Shown: piece after piece, positions 11,375 through 23,850 of the stretch | Numbering within the stretch: the stretch's first letter is position 1 | Layout of the letters: each line of letters starts with the position of its first letter | Source: Cristatella mucedo | Taxonomy: Eukaryota > Bryozoa > Phylactolaemata > Cristatellidae | Assembly (NCBI GenBank): GCA_009760855.2 | Contig: WPIO01000048.1 | Span: 1,135,001 to 1,199,000 of the forward strand | Direction: 5' to 3' | DNA: 64,000 bases | The notes under the pieces: generated by a model | Database searches by the model: none | The model's input: the letters and a program-made list of their open reading frames with translations, nothing else | What the model was told of the DNA's origin: nothing | Made by a program: the position numbers and the translations under genes

Positions 11375-13333
11375 TGTCAACGAGTTCACCAATAAAACTG
11401 CAGAAACACGTTCTTTGAAACGAGCAAGTCAATGGTACCACCGGGAATATGTATTGCCTGTGAGAACGTGAAGTCGGACCGAAGACGATTCTAAAATGCC
11501 ATGATGTGACAATTCAAAGTATCTACCAGTCGCTGTCCGATTCACGGATCAGTCAAAGTACATTAATTGAGGCCAACTGCCACATGTAGCTGATGATTAA
11601 CATACCTAGCGGGCCTCTGACTTTTGGATATCAACTGTGTACGAATGCAAGTAATGGAAGCTATGACAAACCTCAACTACATGATAACACCAGGGTAAGC
11701 CCCATCGCCTGGGCTGCCCCCCTCCTGGGGTAGGAAATATTCGCAGCTCAGATTCTATGGGATGAAAGTTACCATAACAGGACCAGGCTGATCTTTCAGC
11801 CAAACCTCGATCAGCCAAGCAGCGTTTACGTCACTCTCCCTGAGGTCATTGTGGATTAGATCAACCTCAAAATTGTCTAGCTGCGGTCCCCCGGTAACTT
11901 TTTTCCTCGGTAAACTCTCGCTAGCCTTCTATAGTAGCACCACCAGGGACTTTCTAAGCCTTGCAATCGCTCTAGCTACTCGCCATGCTTACGTGCACGC
12001 TTTCCTAGATATACGAACTCCTATATACACACTGTAGCTACTTGATTGCTCGCTCTCCTTTGTGGACGTAAAAGTATTCCTTTGGCGACCGCTTGACCAT
12101 CTTTTGAAGCGGACGCCATTTTACTCTCGTCTTTGAAGGCTAAGGACCCAAGCGGCGTTTCTGCCAGATCTAAGGTCTCTGATGAGAGACGGAGGCGGTG
12201 CTCGTGACCGTGCGGTTACCCCGCTACTGGCGCTACCACCAGCGGTTCTCGTGGGCGGGCGCGGGCGCGACCTCTTATCAGACAGTGGCTTATACCAATA
12301 AATAGCCACGTCCAAATTAGGCAGCTCTCGGCTGCCATGCAATAAGCTCCGTAGCGCCGTCGGCCAAAGGGCGAGTCTCCGGTGAGCCCTTGCGACCTTG
12401 ACTAACCCTGCTGCATCTTGACAGGGCCCCTGCCGATGCAAAGGAGGGTGCAGAGTCTGCCAGCGAATCTGAGTGGACACTCCGATGATGACCTACCGCC
12501 AGGGCCGCGAAACAGCGTGCCGGCTGGCTCGTTACTAAGATTTTCTTCGGGAGTTTAAACATGACCCCGAACGGATAGGCCTTTCCGAAAGACTCTGGAA
12601 GCGAAATTGCCAGGCCAATTTCCCCGTCCTCGAGATTGAACAAGCAGAAAGTCGAGAGCAAAGTAATTCCTCCAAATGACGTCTGATTTACTGAAAACGA
12701 CTTGATACTTCGGTCGCTGGGTGCCAGCGGTCGTCTGCTTACGGCTTTCTAATTGTAGACTTGAATTATTATTTATCACTATTGACCGGCAGTAATCACA
12801 GTTTTTGGAATACACTGTTTTTGACGAGCGATCGGTCGTCAGCAGAAGGCTCTTGGGAAGGACCAGAGCGAGAAGCTTTGGCTGCTTGTCTGGAAGAAAT
12901 TCCCATTCAGCTGCGACTTGCTGGGACGACGACGTCCTAAAGCGTGTGCACGTGCGAGCGTACGCGTGTGCGTAAGTATGACAGGCCGACTCTTGATGAC
13001 TTGCAGTATCTAGTACTCCTGGGGTCGAGCTCTTTGAGAGCAAAGCCTCAGGAGTAGACTGGTTTGAGTTCATTAGTGCCATGCATAGTCGCAGTGAACT
13101 AGCAAGGGGCAGGTGGCCTCAAAGAACAGATCGGATGAGCCGCAAGTTTAGGCGGCGAGTCTTGCTTCCTACCTGCTTACTACCTACTCGCGTCTTACTT
13201 GGGTCTTTCTTTTTGTAGGAGGCTTAGACGGCGAGTCTTGCTGCAAGTCTGCCTCGCATCCTACTCGCACCGCCCAAGTGAGCGTTTATGGGGAAATGAC
13301 TTTCGTTAGGGAGGTAGGATACGGCCGTGGGGA
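11375..13333. other. No gene seen; GC-rich patches
   Basis: Mostly unique sequence, GC-rich at about 12060-12480. Open frames on the minus strand there (12121-12480, 12317-12661, 12555-13082) overlap each other in different frames and match no family I know. Confidence 0.4.
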
Positions 13334-13508
13334 TTGCTAGCTGATTTAACAGCCTCTTTTTGCATAGCGACGGCAGAGCCTTTACGGCTATCACCACCGC
13401 TTGCAGTGGTGATAAAGGGTCGCCCGCCGCAGGATTCGAACCCACGACCTCGATGCCGAGGTCGTGAAAAGCAACCGCCTTACCTAGTGAGCTATTCCGA
13501 CTCACCAA
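13334..13508 (-). mobile_element. SINE family B copy
   Basis: Near full length. On the plus strand it starts at the tail ttgctagctgatttaacagcc and ends at the head cctagtgagctattccgactcacc. The B box (gaacccacgacc on this strand) and the cacgacctcg...cgaggtcgtg arm are intact. Confidence 0.9.
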
Positions 13509-13944
13509 TGCACATCCTTCCTAGTGAATTGGAGTTGGCTGCCGCTGTTTACGTTCTGCTGCTTGTGTTCGTATTTAGTTTTTATATTATGGACTTGTCA
13601 GCTCAACAACTTACACTCGTCTCGGCCACGTATCCAAGCAAGGCCACGTAGCTAGAGCATTTCACTACGGTCACACTTCGCTAACGCAATTACCGGTACA
13701 ATGAAACCTGTTCAGTATAGTATTTACCACTTGCCGTTTCAAAATCTGGCTTTTCAACTCTGAGCTCAGTGTGTCCCATAAGCAGTGACTCACGCGGAAC
13801 GCATCGACGATTTCGAAGGTCAAGTCGTTTGCAACTCCTTTCAAAAGTCATGCAGTAGGCGCGGTCTGAACGGCGCCTATGATCGTCACTTGCCAAGCAT
13901 TGCCGGAGTTTTGGCCGAACAAGCAACTAAATAAATGAATAAAT

Positions 13945-14030
13945 GCAATTCATTTGTATAGCGCCCCAAGAGAACTTAATCTCAATTCAGACGCCTCACA
14001 TATGCCTCGGGGCAGAGCCGCTTTAGGCTG
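13945..14030 (-). mobile_element. SINE family A, truncated
   Basis: Tail and adjoining body only (gcaattcatttgtatagcgccccaagag...catatgcctcggggc). The head is missing. Confidence 0.75.
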
Positions 14031-14039
14031 CTGAGCCTT

Positions 14040-14870
14040 CGTCAAGTATTCCTTTAGGTCTTGGACCACCACGCTCCCCCCGCCGTATCTGTGATATATA
14101 CACCAAAGACTTTAGTAGGTAGGAAGCAGGTAGGAAGCAAGACGTGCCGTCTAATCCAGGCTAAGAATTGGAGCTGTATAGGAGCGCCATCTGGAGGCAG
14201 CCTCGCATCTACAAACCGACGGACGGCCCTCCACCGGAAGCAGACAGAATCGAAGTTGCACGTCACCTGCCCCGGATGTCCCGGACCCGGATGGTGCGCG
14301 TCGAAGTCGCACCGCGCGGCGCGGCTCTTCGGCCCCTCCAAGCTTTGCTGCACTCCCCTTGGAAGCTCGCCAGCCCCCTCCCCCCTCCGCCGGAGGAACA
14401 GCCTCCCTCCTCCCGATGGGGTGTCAGTCTTCAGAGTGGTGCCAAAAAGTAAGTGCCCGGCGGCTCCCTGCCAGGTTCGCGCTGGGAGGGGTCGAGCACG
14501 CAGCCCGCGGGGCCTCTGGCCCTCGGACCACCGCCGCCGGCGGTGGCGGATGAAAGTTGGCGGCGCGTTGCGAGTTGCGGCGAGAGGCGTTGCGCTCACT
14601 CTCCTGCCTCCTTGAACCCATTTCCTAGACTCGCACGGCGACCGACTGCTAGTCTCCAGTGATTCGCGTGCGCAACAAGGAGCCCGGACAACCGGCGAGA
14701 TCTACTCTGAGCCGGTGGAGACTATTCCAAGCCGGAGAGAGCTGAAGCTAAGCTGGCGAGAGCTAGTCCAAGCTGACGGGAGCTGGTTCTAGTCGACAGA
14801 GCTATTCCAAGCCGGTATGAGCTACTCCGAGCGTTGGTGGTGGCCGGTAGAGCTCACCAAAGTGCGCAGA
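14040..14870. other. GC-rich island without a recognised gene
   Basis: Dense CpG and CCG/CGG content. Long open frames exist on both strands over the same bases (14061-14615 plus, 14054-14599 minus), as expected of GC-rich DNA in which stop codons are rare. From about 14690 a degenerate repeat of gccgg.gagagct type runs to 14840. It could be a CpG-island promoter, but no exon was confirmed. Confidence 0.4.
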
Positions 14871-14886
14871 GCCGGCCTATAAGCCA

Positions 14887-15032
14887 AATATATATATATA
14901 TATATATAATTCATTTGTATAGCGCCCCAAGAGAACCTAATCTCTATTCAGGCGCTTCACATATGCCTTGGGGCTCGAGCCCACAACCTCAGCCAGACCT
15001 TGGTCGGGGCGAGCACCTTAACCACAGGACCA
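14887..15032 (-). mobile_element. SINE family A copy preceded by (TA)n
   Basis: A short (AT)n run at 14887-14906 adjoins the SINE tail, as at 2803-2913. The head ends at about 15032 (ccttaaccacaggaccaacg). Confidence 0.85.
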
Positions 15033-15128
15033 ACGCTCCACACGCGACAAGTGATCGCACGAACAAGTTAAGGCGCTGGTGGAGGGCAACTTCGTCGGCA
15101 GACCGCGAGCCGGTCGTTTTTTGCCGCG

Positions 15129-15218
15129 ACTCGAGCCCACAACCTCAGTCATCGAAGGCAGTCACCTGGACCTTGGTTCGAGGCGAGCACCTTAGCCACT
15201 TGGCCGAACCAGCGCGGC
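15129..15218 (-). mobile_element. SINE family A head fragment
   Basis: ctcgagcccacaacctcagtc...gcgagcaccttagccacttggccgaaccagc matches the head of SINE-A without the tail. It lies about 95 bases from the preceding copy. Confidence 0.65.
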
Positions 15219-16311
15219 TTAGAGAGATAGGAGCCCATATGCGGCGCGGCTTCGCGTAGTGGAGCTATCGTCTTTATATCGAAGGACATTAACGTGTAGC
15301 TGAGGCGGCGTGCCTTCGGCGAGCGATTTCTGGATTAGTTTCCACGAGGAGCTATCAAATTTTAATAGGTGGGTGGTCATATTTTTGTAAATGCTAATAG
15401 GTTAATACCTAGAGTTCGTCTTAAAAGGGCCGCATTGGGGGAGCGGAGATCCCATGCGTGCCACAACAGCGCAAGGCTCTCTCCAAATGTGTGCGTCGCT
15501 TGGCGTTAAGGCAGTTCCGACAGATTCCATTGGGCCGCCCAGAGCCTGGGCGACCACGCGCTCGCAAGGCTTTTTACGCTCGTCTATAAACGGAAGTCGG
15601 CGCCCGTCTAGACTGTGGCTTGTCGGTGCCCGGATCGCGATGGCCGCCGTGCACTTGCGGAGCCTGAGGCAGCGAGCGCCGACGGCTTAATCTGCCTGCC
15701 CGGTAGATGGCCGATCGCTGCGAGTCAAAGGCGGACAGCCCGGAAATGTCCGCTGGCCCGTGCTGAGTTAGTATGCAACCGTAGTCTGGCGAGTCCGGGC
15801 CTGGCACCATTCGCTGGAAACTCCAGGCTCCGCCTGGGTGCGGCGCTGCACCGGCTTCTCTTGGAGGTTAGAATTACTTTTTCTTCCAGGCGCGGCGCAC
15901 CGTCGGCGCGCACATCCGTAGTCGCCTATAGAGGAGGCAGCCACATTTCGTTGAGGCTGCGATATTTATTGGGACGTCAGAAAACCTGCCTCGCAGGCAG
16001 AGCTCGTTCTGCGTGCAGCAGCATTCGAGTCTCTGACGCTGGAGAAGATCGTGGGGCGAGTTGGGCAGGCATTTGTGAAGCGGCCGTTGGCTGCTCATTT
16101 CGGTTCATTCTCGTAAGATAAAGCTACAAGTTTTTTCGGAAGCCGCCGGGCATGGAATTGTCACAAAATAGAACTTTGGAAATCAGCTCACAAAAATTTT
16201 AACCAGGCTGACATAGAAGCACCAATCATTCACTGCTATGCCAATAGGTAAGGTGAAGTAAAAGTAGGCCGATCCAAAAGCCTCAAAAATTGAGGGAGCA
16301 TCAGACGAACC
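15219..16311. other. No gene seen
   Basis: Moderately GC-rich unique sequence. Overlapping open frames on both strands (15454-16121) have no recognisable motif. Confidence 0.4.
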
Positions 16312-16415
16312 TTCGCGGCTATCACCTCGCTTGCAATAAAGGGTCGTCTGCGGCAAGACTCGAAACCACGACCTGAAGCCTGCTGTTCGCAAACCTTAAC
16401 CTCCAGGGCTAAGAC
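16312..16415 (-). mobile_element. SINE family B fragment
   Basis: cggctatcacctcgcttgca, then gactcgaaaccacgacctg, match the body and B box of SINE-B. The tail is missing and the head is eroded. Confidence 0.65.
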
Positions 16416-16449
16416 CCGGGGGGGGAGGGGCATCCTTCGAACATTCTAG

Positions 16450-17024
16450 GGCTTATTTGCTGTACGACTCACTCGATTCCCTTGCTACCTGCATCGACCT
16501 CATTCATAATTGGCTAGCCACAAGCTTTCTGAAGCTTAAAGATGATTAGATAAACAACAAATAGTTATGACCAAACCCTGTGTCACCCGAAAATTGTAAG
16601 ACCTCATTCTAAAAACTGATTCACCCAAAATCACTCCCCCAACGTCTGCCGTGCTAATGTGGGCGTGCTTTTTCAAAACGACTTCGTTGAGCAGCACATG
16701 CCTTCCGCAGTCAAGTTGGCCTACTTTCAACTTATGCACGTCTCAACATCAGGGTCTCCTAAAACAATGGTAAGACAGCCAAACGCGTTCACGCCTTTGT
16801 GTGATATTACGGTTATATTAGTGCAATGCCCTTGATTCAGGACTCTTGGTGCGGGCCTTTAGTCGATATCGACCGCCAACAAAACTCAGCAGCTCGTCTT
16901 TGTTCTGTCGTAAAATGCGTGCCGCCCCGTGCTCGACACACCGCTACAATTTGTGCTTAACTGACTTTGAATCACGTATCAAATCGATTTCAAGATCGGA
17001 TCCTCTCTCTCTCTTTTTCTCTCT

Positions 17025-17115
<91 letters not shown>

Positions 17116-17460
17116 GCTCAGACAGGTCGCTCCACTCTCTTGCACCAGCTTGCCTTACCGAGTGCCTTACTCTTCCTGCGTGCTCTCGCTCCGCCCGCTT
17201 CTCAGTGCCCAGCCATCTCGTCGACCCTCAAACTGAATTGAAATCCTTGGATGATCGAGCCTACAGCTCGTGCGTACCGATCGTTCTGGAGTTCACTTCC
17301 GGCTTCGGTTACAACCTGCAATGACCTTTTATCCTTTAAATCCTCAATTAAAGACGTTTTTATTGCAGACAGGTTTCCCTTCGCCCCAGATAGTATTGCT
17401 CCTGATCACTCTTGTCCAGTGCCGAAGCGTGGCCAGCGAGCAATATCTCTTTCCTTAATT
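16450..17460 (+). mobile_element. L2-type LINE fragment invaded by a (CT)n tract
   Basis: Degenerate RT pieces in order: DSLATCIDLIHNWLATSFLKLKDD (16470-16545), a thumb-like segment to about 16740, QQNSAARL near 16880, then after the CT tract YRSFWSSLPASVTTC (about 17275-17320), corresponding to the LWNSLP block near the C-terminus of L2-like proteins. Many frame changes separate them. Confidence 0.65.
16996..17111. repeat. (CT)n microsatellite inside a LINE
   Basis: About 115 bases, nearly pure CT in the 3' two thirds, with ctttttctc and ccctctcc interruptions at the start. Confidence 0.95.
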
Positions 17461-18057
17461 TGTGTAAGAAGCCCCGAGTTAAGTGCTGACATCAATGATG
17501 GCTTCCCAAGGACAGTCGTCTTTTTTCGCCCAAATTTATTAGCGAATAGCAAGCAAGCGGCTCGCACCTCAAAAATGGCGGCTGCAGATTTTATTTTGGT
17601 CTACATTGCGTTCTCGGTACCACAGTGAAATTATTATCCCTAATTTCTGTTGATAGACAAAGGCGTAGCCAAAAATTGGATGAACAAATTTTCCATAAGC
17701 TTTCTTCGTAAATGATTCAGCAGCAGACGCGCAAGCCTGTAACGCTCAAGGCTTGCGCTGCAAGTGCAATCGCTTTCGTTTACTTTTGTTTCTCCGTTGC
17801 TCCGGATAGACCTCAGATCTGATAGTTGGTTTTGAAAACTCAACATCGACCATCACACTAAGCGTGTTTTCACAAGCCGCTCCTCGTCAATGAATTAATT
17901 CTGAAGGACGGAAACTATTTAAAAAGTAGTTCTTTGCCCACGGTCTTTCGGCTGCCGACCGCCTATTGCCGCTTTGCCAGACCCAGACACTACACTGCTG
18001 GCGATTACGCCTGAATTTGGGGGATTGGCTTTGCCCATAACCAGAAGTTAAACATAA
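17461..18057. other. No feature seen
   Basis: Unique sequence with no supported exon or repeat. Confidence 0.4.
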
Positions 18058-18200
18058 TATTAATACATTTGATAAAGCGGTCTCAGAAAATGTGATCTCT
18101 TTCTAGGCGCTTTACATTTTCTGCAAATGAAACAAGATCAAGTGGTGAGTGGTCTCATGCCTGATAAACAACAAGAATAACGTGGTTAGGGGTTGTAGCT
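18058..18200 (-). mobile_element. L2 LINE 3' end fragment
   Basis: The minus strand carries the L2 3' UTR: the complement reads acatttgataaagcggtctcag...ctctttctaggcgctttac, then gcaaatgaaacaagatca and cgtggttaggggt. No coding part remains. Confidence 0.75.
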
Positions 18201-18904
18201 AGCGTCTGTAAAAAGTAAAACATCAACTGTGAACCCTAAAATCCACACCTTTACCACGAATCCTGAAACCTAAATAATACACACAACACATCAGTCATAA
18301 CCTTAAAGTAGATGCGACAGATGCGACACTAAACGGCAAATCTTAAACCCTATACCTCTTCTCCTAAATCCTAAACAAAAAACCCTAAAAATCTAAACAT
18401 AAAATACCCTCAAGACTTTTTTAATTTAATGTAAACATAAACAGACACTGGCTTAAATGCCAAACTATCTGCTATTGGGACAGTGCCTCATGCGGTAGAA
18501 AGGTCTCTACGTGAACGGCATAGTATTAGTTGCGAGAAGCTCACCACTACTCCTGGGCCTCTTTTGGAATTGGTGAGTTAGTGACAGATATTGTTGTTAT
18601 AACAAAAATGAGATGCGTTTTACGCGCTCCAAGAAAAAAAATCTCTCCCTATGCTCCAATTCATACCTGTGTGCCGGAAAGAAAGCATTTCAATTGGTTA
18701 GTGATAACGTGTACGGTAAAAGCAAGCAGAAGCACACAGAGGACAACTCACGCAGACAGAGAACATTTTTGGGAAGAGATGAACTTTCCGCTTCTTTTTT
18801 ATTGTCGTTAAGTTCACGTCCTGACGTCAGTCGTGATTGAGTGTCAGGGTCAGGAAGCATACGAACTAAAGGCGTGGCGTCCTAAGTATATGTGGTTTGC
18901 TTTG
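18201..18904. other. No gene seen
   Basis: AT-rich. 18225-18425 is rich in aaaccctaaa-like words (ccctaaaatccac, cctaaacaaaaaaccctaaa) but they are not regularly spaced enough to be a telomeric array. Confidence 0.4.
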
Positions 18905-19240
18905 AAGCACATCTGAGCTACTTGAGTTTGAAGAGTAGGTGGTACGATGTCTGGCCTGAATATGAAGTATTTCGAATAGGTAGGCCAGAACAAGTGAGTG
19001 AAAAAATCTTGAAGTTGATATACTGCTTGATGGAGAGCCAGTTCAAGTTTGCGAGCATCGGTGTAATGCGACCATTTTGACGTTCATGACAGAAAAGCTC
19101 AAGCAGCAGAGTTTTTCCCCAACTATAAGCGCCGAGCTTTGCACGAGCCGGAAGACGAGCGAGTAGTGATTTGCATAAGATGCCTGGACAGAATGTCACA
19201 AATGGACCTACAAACTTGACCAGCGTGTTCTTAACCAAGC
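18905..19240 (-). mobile_element. L2-type LINE reverse transcriptase fragment
   Basis: About 106 codons open on the minus strand, covering the segment from KNTLVKFVGPFVTFC (family: TKSKLVHAFVTSRLDFC) through RITPMLANLNWLSIKQYINF (family: PLLADLHWLPVKQRIDF). This is a colinear match to the L2 copy at 10131-11374, more diverged. Confidence 0.75.
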
Positions 19241-19544
19241 ATGCCCGAATTTTGGCTATGGAGCTTAGCTTAAAGTAGGCAGACGAAACTAGGCAGGTGA
19301 TGCAGTCCTCTAATAAAAGATAGTCTAGGAAAAGGTGGCCAGATTGTTGGAAAGTTAGCTTCCATTGTCGCGAGTAGTTTAGTTATACTCTTCCAGACTA
19401 AAGGAAATACCAATCTTACTCTCTAGCACTTGGATTTGCTTTAAAGATCTGCCGCTGTTATATAATCCGACAGACGGTCAAACTACAGTTGCAATTTAAT
19501 AAAAATAACAATAATAATGGCAATAATAGCCCATTCGCCTAGCG

Positions 19545-19758
<214 letters not shown>

Positions 19759-19779
19759 CTCTCTCTCCCCAGGCTTTTT

Positions 19780-20560
19780 ACGTATGCTATTTTACATTCA
19801 ATGTGTCGGTCAGCCAATTCGTGTGCAATGCCACCTGGCGGAAGGACGATGAATTTACGTCTGAGGGAACGAGGCACGCAGTTGTTAAGGCGCTTGCCAT
19901 CTGAGCACCTACTATTACCAGCATCCTAGCACTCAGAGACCTAGATTCTGCTCCAGCGACGACACGTCCTTGTCCCGAGGAAAAAGCCTTTGGCATACTT
20001 CGTCAGCTCGCTCGCCTATTGGCTCAGCCTCATCACTGTAAGTGAATTTCTCTTATGAGAGGAGGCCGAGAGATTTATCGTGGATAATGGCGGCCTTCCT
20101 TAGACTGACTTTTATTCGCGCTAGTCTGCCGTTTTAACACTGATCACCTTTACGCTCTATATGCACCGATCTTCCAACCTCGGAGATGCACGCTTATTGT
20201 CAGCGAAGTGAATCCGTGTGTCCAATTAGTTACGAGCACAAGTTGCAGCCCTCGCAGCGAGCCACGGTCGGATATCGATGTGCAAGCAGAGAACCTTGTT
20301 GCCTCCAGCTCTAGAAAAGCTCTCGGGTAGACAGAACACGGTAGCCATTGGCAGACGAGCTTCCGGATAACACGTGCTACAGGTAATCTGGCGTTCGATC
20401 GATAATCTAAAGTTACAAGACGACACGCCATCACGTCTTCACTTGTAAGTAAGCGTCGCGGCGATGTTTTAAGCAAGCGCCGTGGCGAGAGAAGCTCGAA
20501 TGATATTTGCGACGATGAAAGTACTCTAGGCGTCAACGTCGAAATTGATAGGAGCATAAC
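19780..20560. other. No gene seen
   Basis: Unique sequence between the AT and CAG tracts. No exon supported. Confidence 0.35.
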
Positions 20561-20568
20561 TGCTGGGT

Positions 20569-20661
<93 letters not shown>
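20569..20661. repeat. (CAG)n trinucleotide repeat
   Basis: About 30 CAG units from the first gcagcagcag to the final cagtagg. On the minus strand it is (CTG)n and produces a poly-Ala or poly-Leu open frame. No flanking coding evidence was found, so I treat it as a simple repeat. Confidence 0.95.
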
Positions 20662-21385
20662 GTAAGCAGCAGCAGGTAAGCAGCCTCAGGTGAGCCACAG
20701 GACGGCTGCAGAGGCGACGCTGCATAAGTACTTACATCCTTCTATCGCTGCCCGCTTCTCGCCGAACATCGAGCACCTGCCGCTGCGGCATCACTTATCG
20801 GAGCTAATGAACGTTAAATGAATCTGGCACTGGCCAGATAGACTCGGCAAACAGTGACTGACGCATAGAGGCTTGCGCTGCTGCGCTGTTTGTTCACCGA
20901 GCGCTCGCTACGAGCGTGGGCCACTGCTTCGGCCCTGCCCCTGTTTGCTTTAACGGATGCGCCTCTCTCTGGCTCTCTTCAAAGAGATGGATGCCCTGTA
21001 ATCCAGCGGAGCCCGTAATTCGCCTCGGCAGCGCCGATCGCCTTCATTCGTCCTCCTCTGCCCGAAGTCGCCAAATCGTGCAGTCGCCAAACGGGATCCG
21101 CCAACGGAGACAAACGTTCGTTCTCCGACGCCAGCTATCGGAGTGCCCCCAACCTGACCTACTTTCGGCATCGGGACTGTCTGCTCTTGTGTGCTCCAAG
21201 ATGTAACGAGACGCCGTTCAAGCAGTCATAAGTCAGAAGTCGGGCGCTTCGCACGATTGGAAACCGGTCATGTCGAACGAAATCTATCTTCTTCTGCAAC
21301 TCCGTAAATCCACGGATTTTAATTGAAAAATACGTTGGCGCGTTTCCACTTCGCTCTCAAAGCTTCACGGGGGCGGCTTTCGGGG
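20662..21385. other. No gene seen; moderately GC-rich
   Basis: Contains short open frames on both strands (20916-21206 plus, 20950-21171 minus) without recognisable motifs. Confidence 0.35.
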
Positions 21386-21540
21386 CGCATACGTTGGCCT
21401 AGTGGTTAAGGTGCTCGACCTGTCAGGTCTGGCTGAGGTCGTCGGCTCGAGCCCCCCCCCCCCCGTAGCATATGCTGAACCACCTGAATAGAGAGATTAA
21501 GCTCTCTTATGGAGCTATTGAATTACATATTTACATACCT
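21386..21540 (+). mobile_element. SINE family A copy with C-tract in the B box region
   Basis: Head acgttggcctagtggttaagg, B-box region ggctcgagcc followed by a C14 run, tail aatagagagattaagctctcttatgg. The poly-C expansion sits where other copies have cccgaggca. Confidence 0.8.
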
Positions 21541-21549
21541 CGAGCGGCG

Positions 21550-21700
21550 AAGAGAAAGTGATAGCGTAGCTCTCGCGTGTGATAGAAAGCGTAGCTGAGT
21601 CAGTGAGGCAGTCGAGGTAGTGAATACCGTGAATGTAGCAGCTCAGGACGACACGAAAGGATATGCCGCAGTCGGCAGTGCGACACTACGTGTGCTTCTG
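21550..21700. repeat. Dispersed repeat Z, copy 1
   Basis: Shares gagaaagtg, gaggcagtcgaggtagtgaata, gtagcagctcaggac and gccgcagtcggcagt with 23690-23840 in the same order, so the two are copies of one unnamed repeat. Confidence 0.6.
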
Positions 21701-23535
21701 TAAGAAACGTGGAATTGAGTTCCACAGTGTAGGACCTGCAGAGCAAAAGCTACCGAATGAATGGACACTCATGGGATACGTGGGCGTGGATTTACTGCAT
21801 TAAGGTACTTATTGCGTCGTGCTCAGTTACCTGACAGAGTAACTGGCGGTATTGAGCCTGATGCACCAGAGAATCGCTATCCGTGCTTAAAGGTTCAGGC
21901 TTCGCATGTATTGATTCCCCGTTGGCTACGAATAGCCTCGTTACGAATGTGTGTTCTTTGTGACCTTATGACTCTAGTGAGAAGTCTCGCTACAGACCGT
22001 TTGCAACGTTTGGTGTCGATAGTATCGCAAACTTGCCGAAGACCTTTAGCAGAATCTTGTACTACGCTGATCACTCGTTACTGTATTTTATGTTATATTA
22101 TATTTACTGAACATTAAACCTGAAATACGGCTTTCTACATTTGCTTGATTAATGCACATTCTGACTGTCGTGTCGAGTGCTTAAAAGGATTTGAATGAGC
22201 TAATTGGCGTGCCAACTTTTGGAATTCCGAAGGGGAGTCACTCGATGAAAGTCTTCGGGTTTTGGAGCGGTGTTTAATTTAAATCTTGAGCAAATTACAG
22301 AGCACCAGAGATCAGAACTAAAGTGAATTCCAATTCAAGACTCTTCTCAAATAGTTTAAGATGTAATACTTACAGCTGAGCAACATCAAGTGAAATTAAA
22401 AGGTATTTATTAATGAAATAATGGTGAAACTAACAAACGTTTTGCCTTTACAGCTAGAAATATCTAAAGTAGGGCCAAGGATAAGCAGCATTCTGCTAAG
22501 AATAATGAAGAGATGACTTTGCAGCTAAAACTTTAGTGTGCTTATGACTGCAGGCGGAATGAATTTACTTCAGTTAATCTAAACGATTTCAAGAGCAATA
22601 AGGTACTACTGTGGCACTACTGCAGGCATTAATGCAGGCAGCGGCAGAGTCAGGATTTTCGTCTACGGGGGCGACCTACAACTGTTTTATAGAGGAGGAA
22701 AGACCAGAGACTTTCATGTAGGCGGCGCTAGAACCGCAATTAATGAAACATTTTACTACAACCATAATGCTTATTCGACACGAACTCGGCGGTAGCTCAC
22801 CGGGTGAAGTTAAGACATTATTTCGCCATTGGTGGTGGTCGGGAAGCCTATGAACAACGGATGTAGTTTTGATTGGCGATTCTCTTTCTGTGCCGGTTAT
22901 TGCCCCAGCGACCCATGTGACTGCTGTAACTAGCTTCGAGCTTGCTACCTCGCGAAGTGCTTAGCTTATTTAAGGGTTCACTGATGCTGGAAAAGCTGCT
23001 TCACTACTCTGTGCTCGTGCCTCTGATGGCATTGACGTTACACTTGTGTGACTTTTTTCAGTCCACGATACCTGCCCGATGACTAACTGTATGCTGGCCA
23101 TGTTGTGTGCTGAAGGTCGATGCATCAAGATGGCCGAGAGGGCAGCTTGTCGATCGCATGCTCTCCGCATCGTTCGACGACTCCTCATGGCGTTCCGCCA
23201 ACTTGAGGACGCTTCCTCCTTCGCCGGTTACGATGCACGTGTGACGTCATCTGCAGTTACGCCGTAAAGATTTGAACCTTGTGAATGCAATGCCGAGATA
23301 CATGTGACTCTACACGTCTACCAACTTAGTGCGGTTACGACTGACTATATGGCTGATGAATTGGCGTGTCGTTTGCCAAAGAGCTAGAACTTCCTGCACG
23401 ATTTGCAATGATTTAATTGTGAATTCGCTTAGTTCAAACGTCTGCCATTGGGTGCATGCTCAACTAGGAGATATGCAGGCATCTTCTTTGCATACCGCAC
23501 ACAAGACTCGTATTGGCGAGACGATGCGAGAAATG
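21701..23535. other. No gene seen
   Basis: About 1.8 kb of largely unique sequence. A 118-codon plus-strand frame (21761-22117) has no recognisable motif. No exon or element can be supported. Confidence 0.4.
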
Positions 23536-23685
23536 AACACATTTAATGTAATGTATCTCCGTCTGTAAATCCACAAAGTCTTAAAGACCATGTGGATGTT
23601 ACGCAGGAGAGTTTTGTATAGCCCACTCACAGCCTAAGCGGCTTTCGGAACGCATTTGGTAGCCAAAAGACTTCGTCTCACGCAA
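23536..23685. repeat. Dispersed repeat W, partial copy
   Basis: atgtatctccgtctgtaa, ccacaaagtc, cacagcctaag and ggagagttttgtatagccca match the 3' half of repeat W at 32700-33115 and 36430-36856 in order. It runs straight into repeat Z copy 2. Confidence 0.7.
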
Positions 23686-23850
23686 CAAAGAGAAAGTGGG
23701 AAGCATAGCAGAGTCAGGAGAGCAGTTGAGGTAGTCAGTATCATGGAAGTAGCAGCTCAGGACCGCTGAAAAGGATGTGCCATGGTCGGCAGTAGGAGAG
23801 TAGTTATCATTTAAGTCGCAGTCGCAATCGCAGGTGTAGCAGCGGTGTGG
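23686..23850. repeat. Dispersed repeat Z, copy 2
   Basis: Colinear with 21550-21700. Here it directly follows the W fragment, which is not the case for copy 1. Confidence 0.6.

Noticed and set aside
14054-14615. Two overlapping frames of about 180 codons on opposite strands
   Set aside because: GC-rich DNA has few stops; neither frame shows a motif, and both cannot readily be real.
18225-18425. ccctaaa words as an internal telomeric array
   Set aside because: Spacing is irregular and the words are mixed with unrelated AT-rich sequence; a tandem array would be regular.
20150-20725. 191-codon minus-strand frame with a long poly-Ala run
   Set aside because: The run is a (CAG)n microsatellite read in one frame; the flanks have no recognisable protein motif or splice signals in support.
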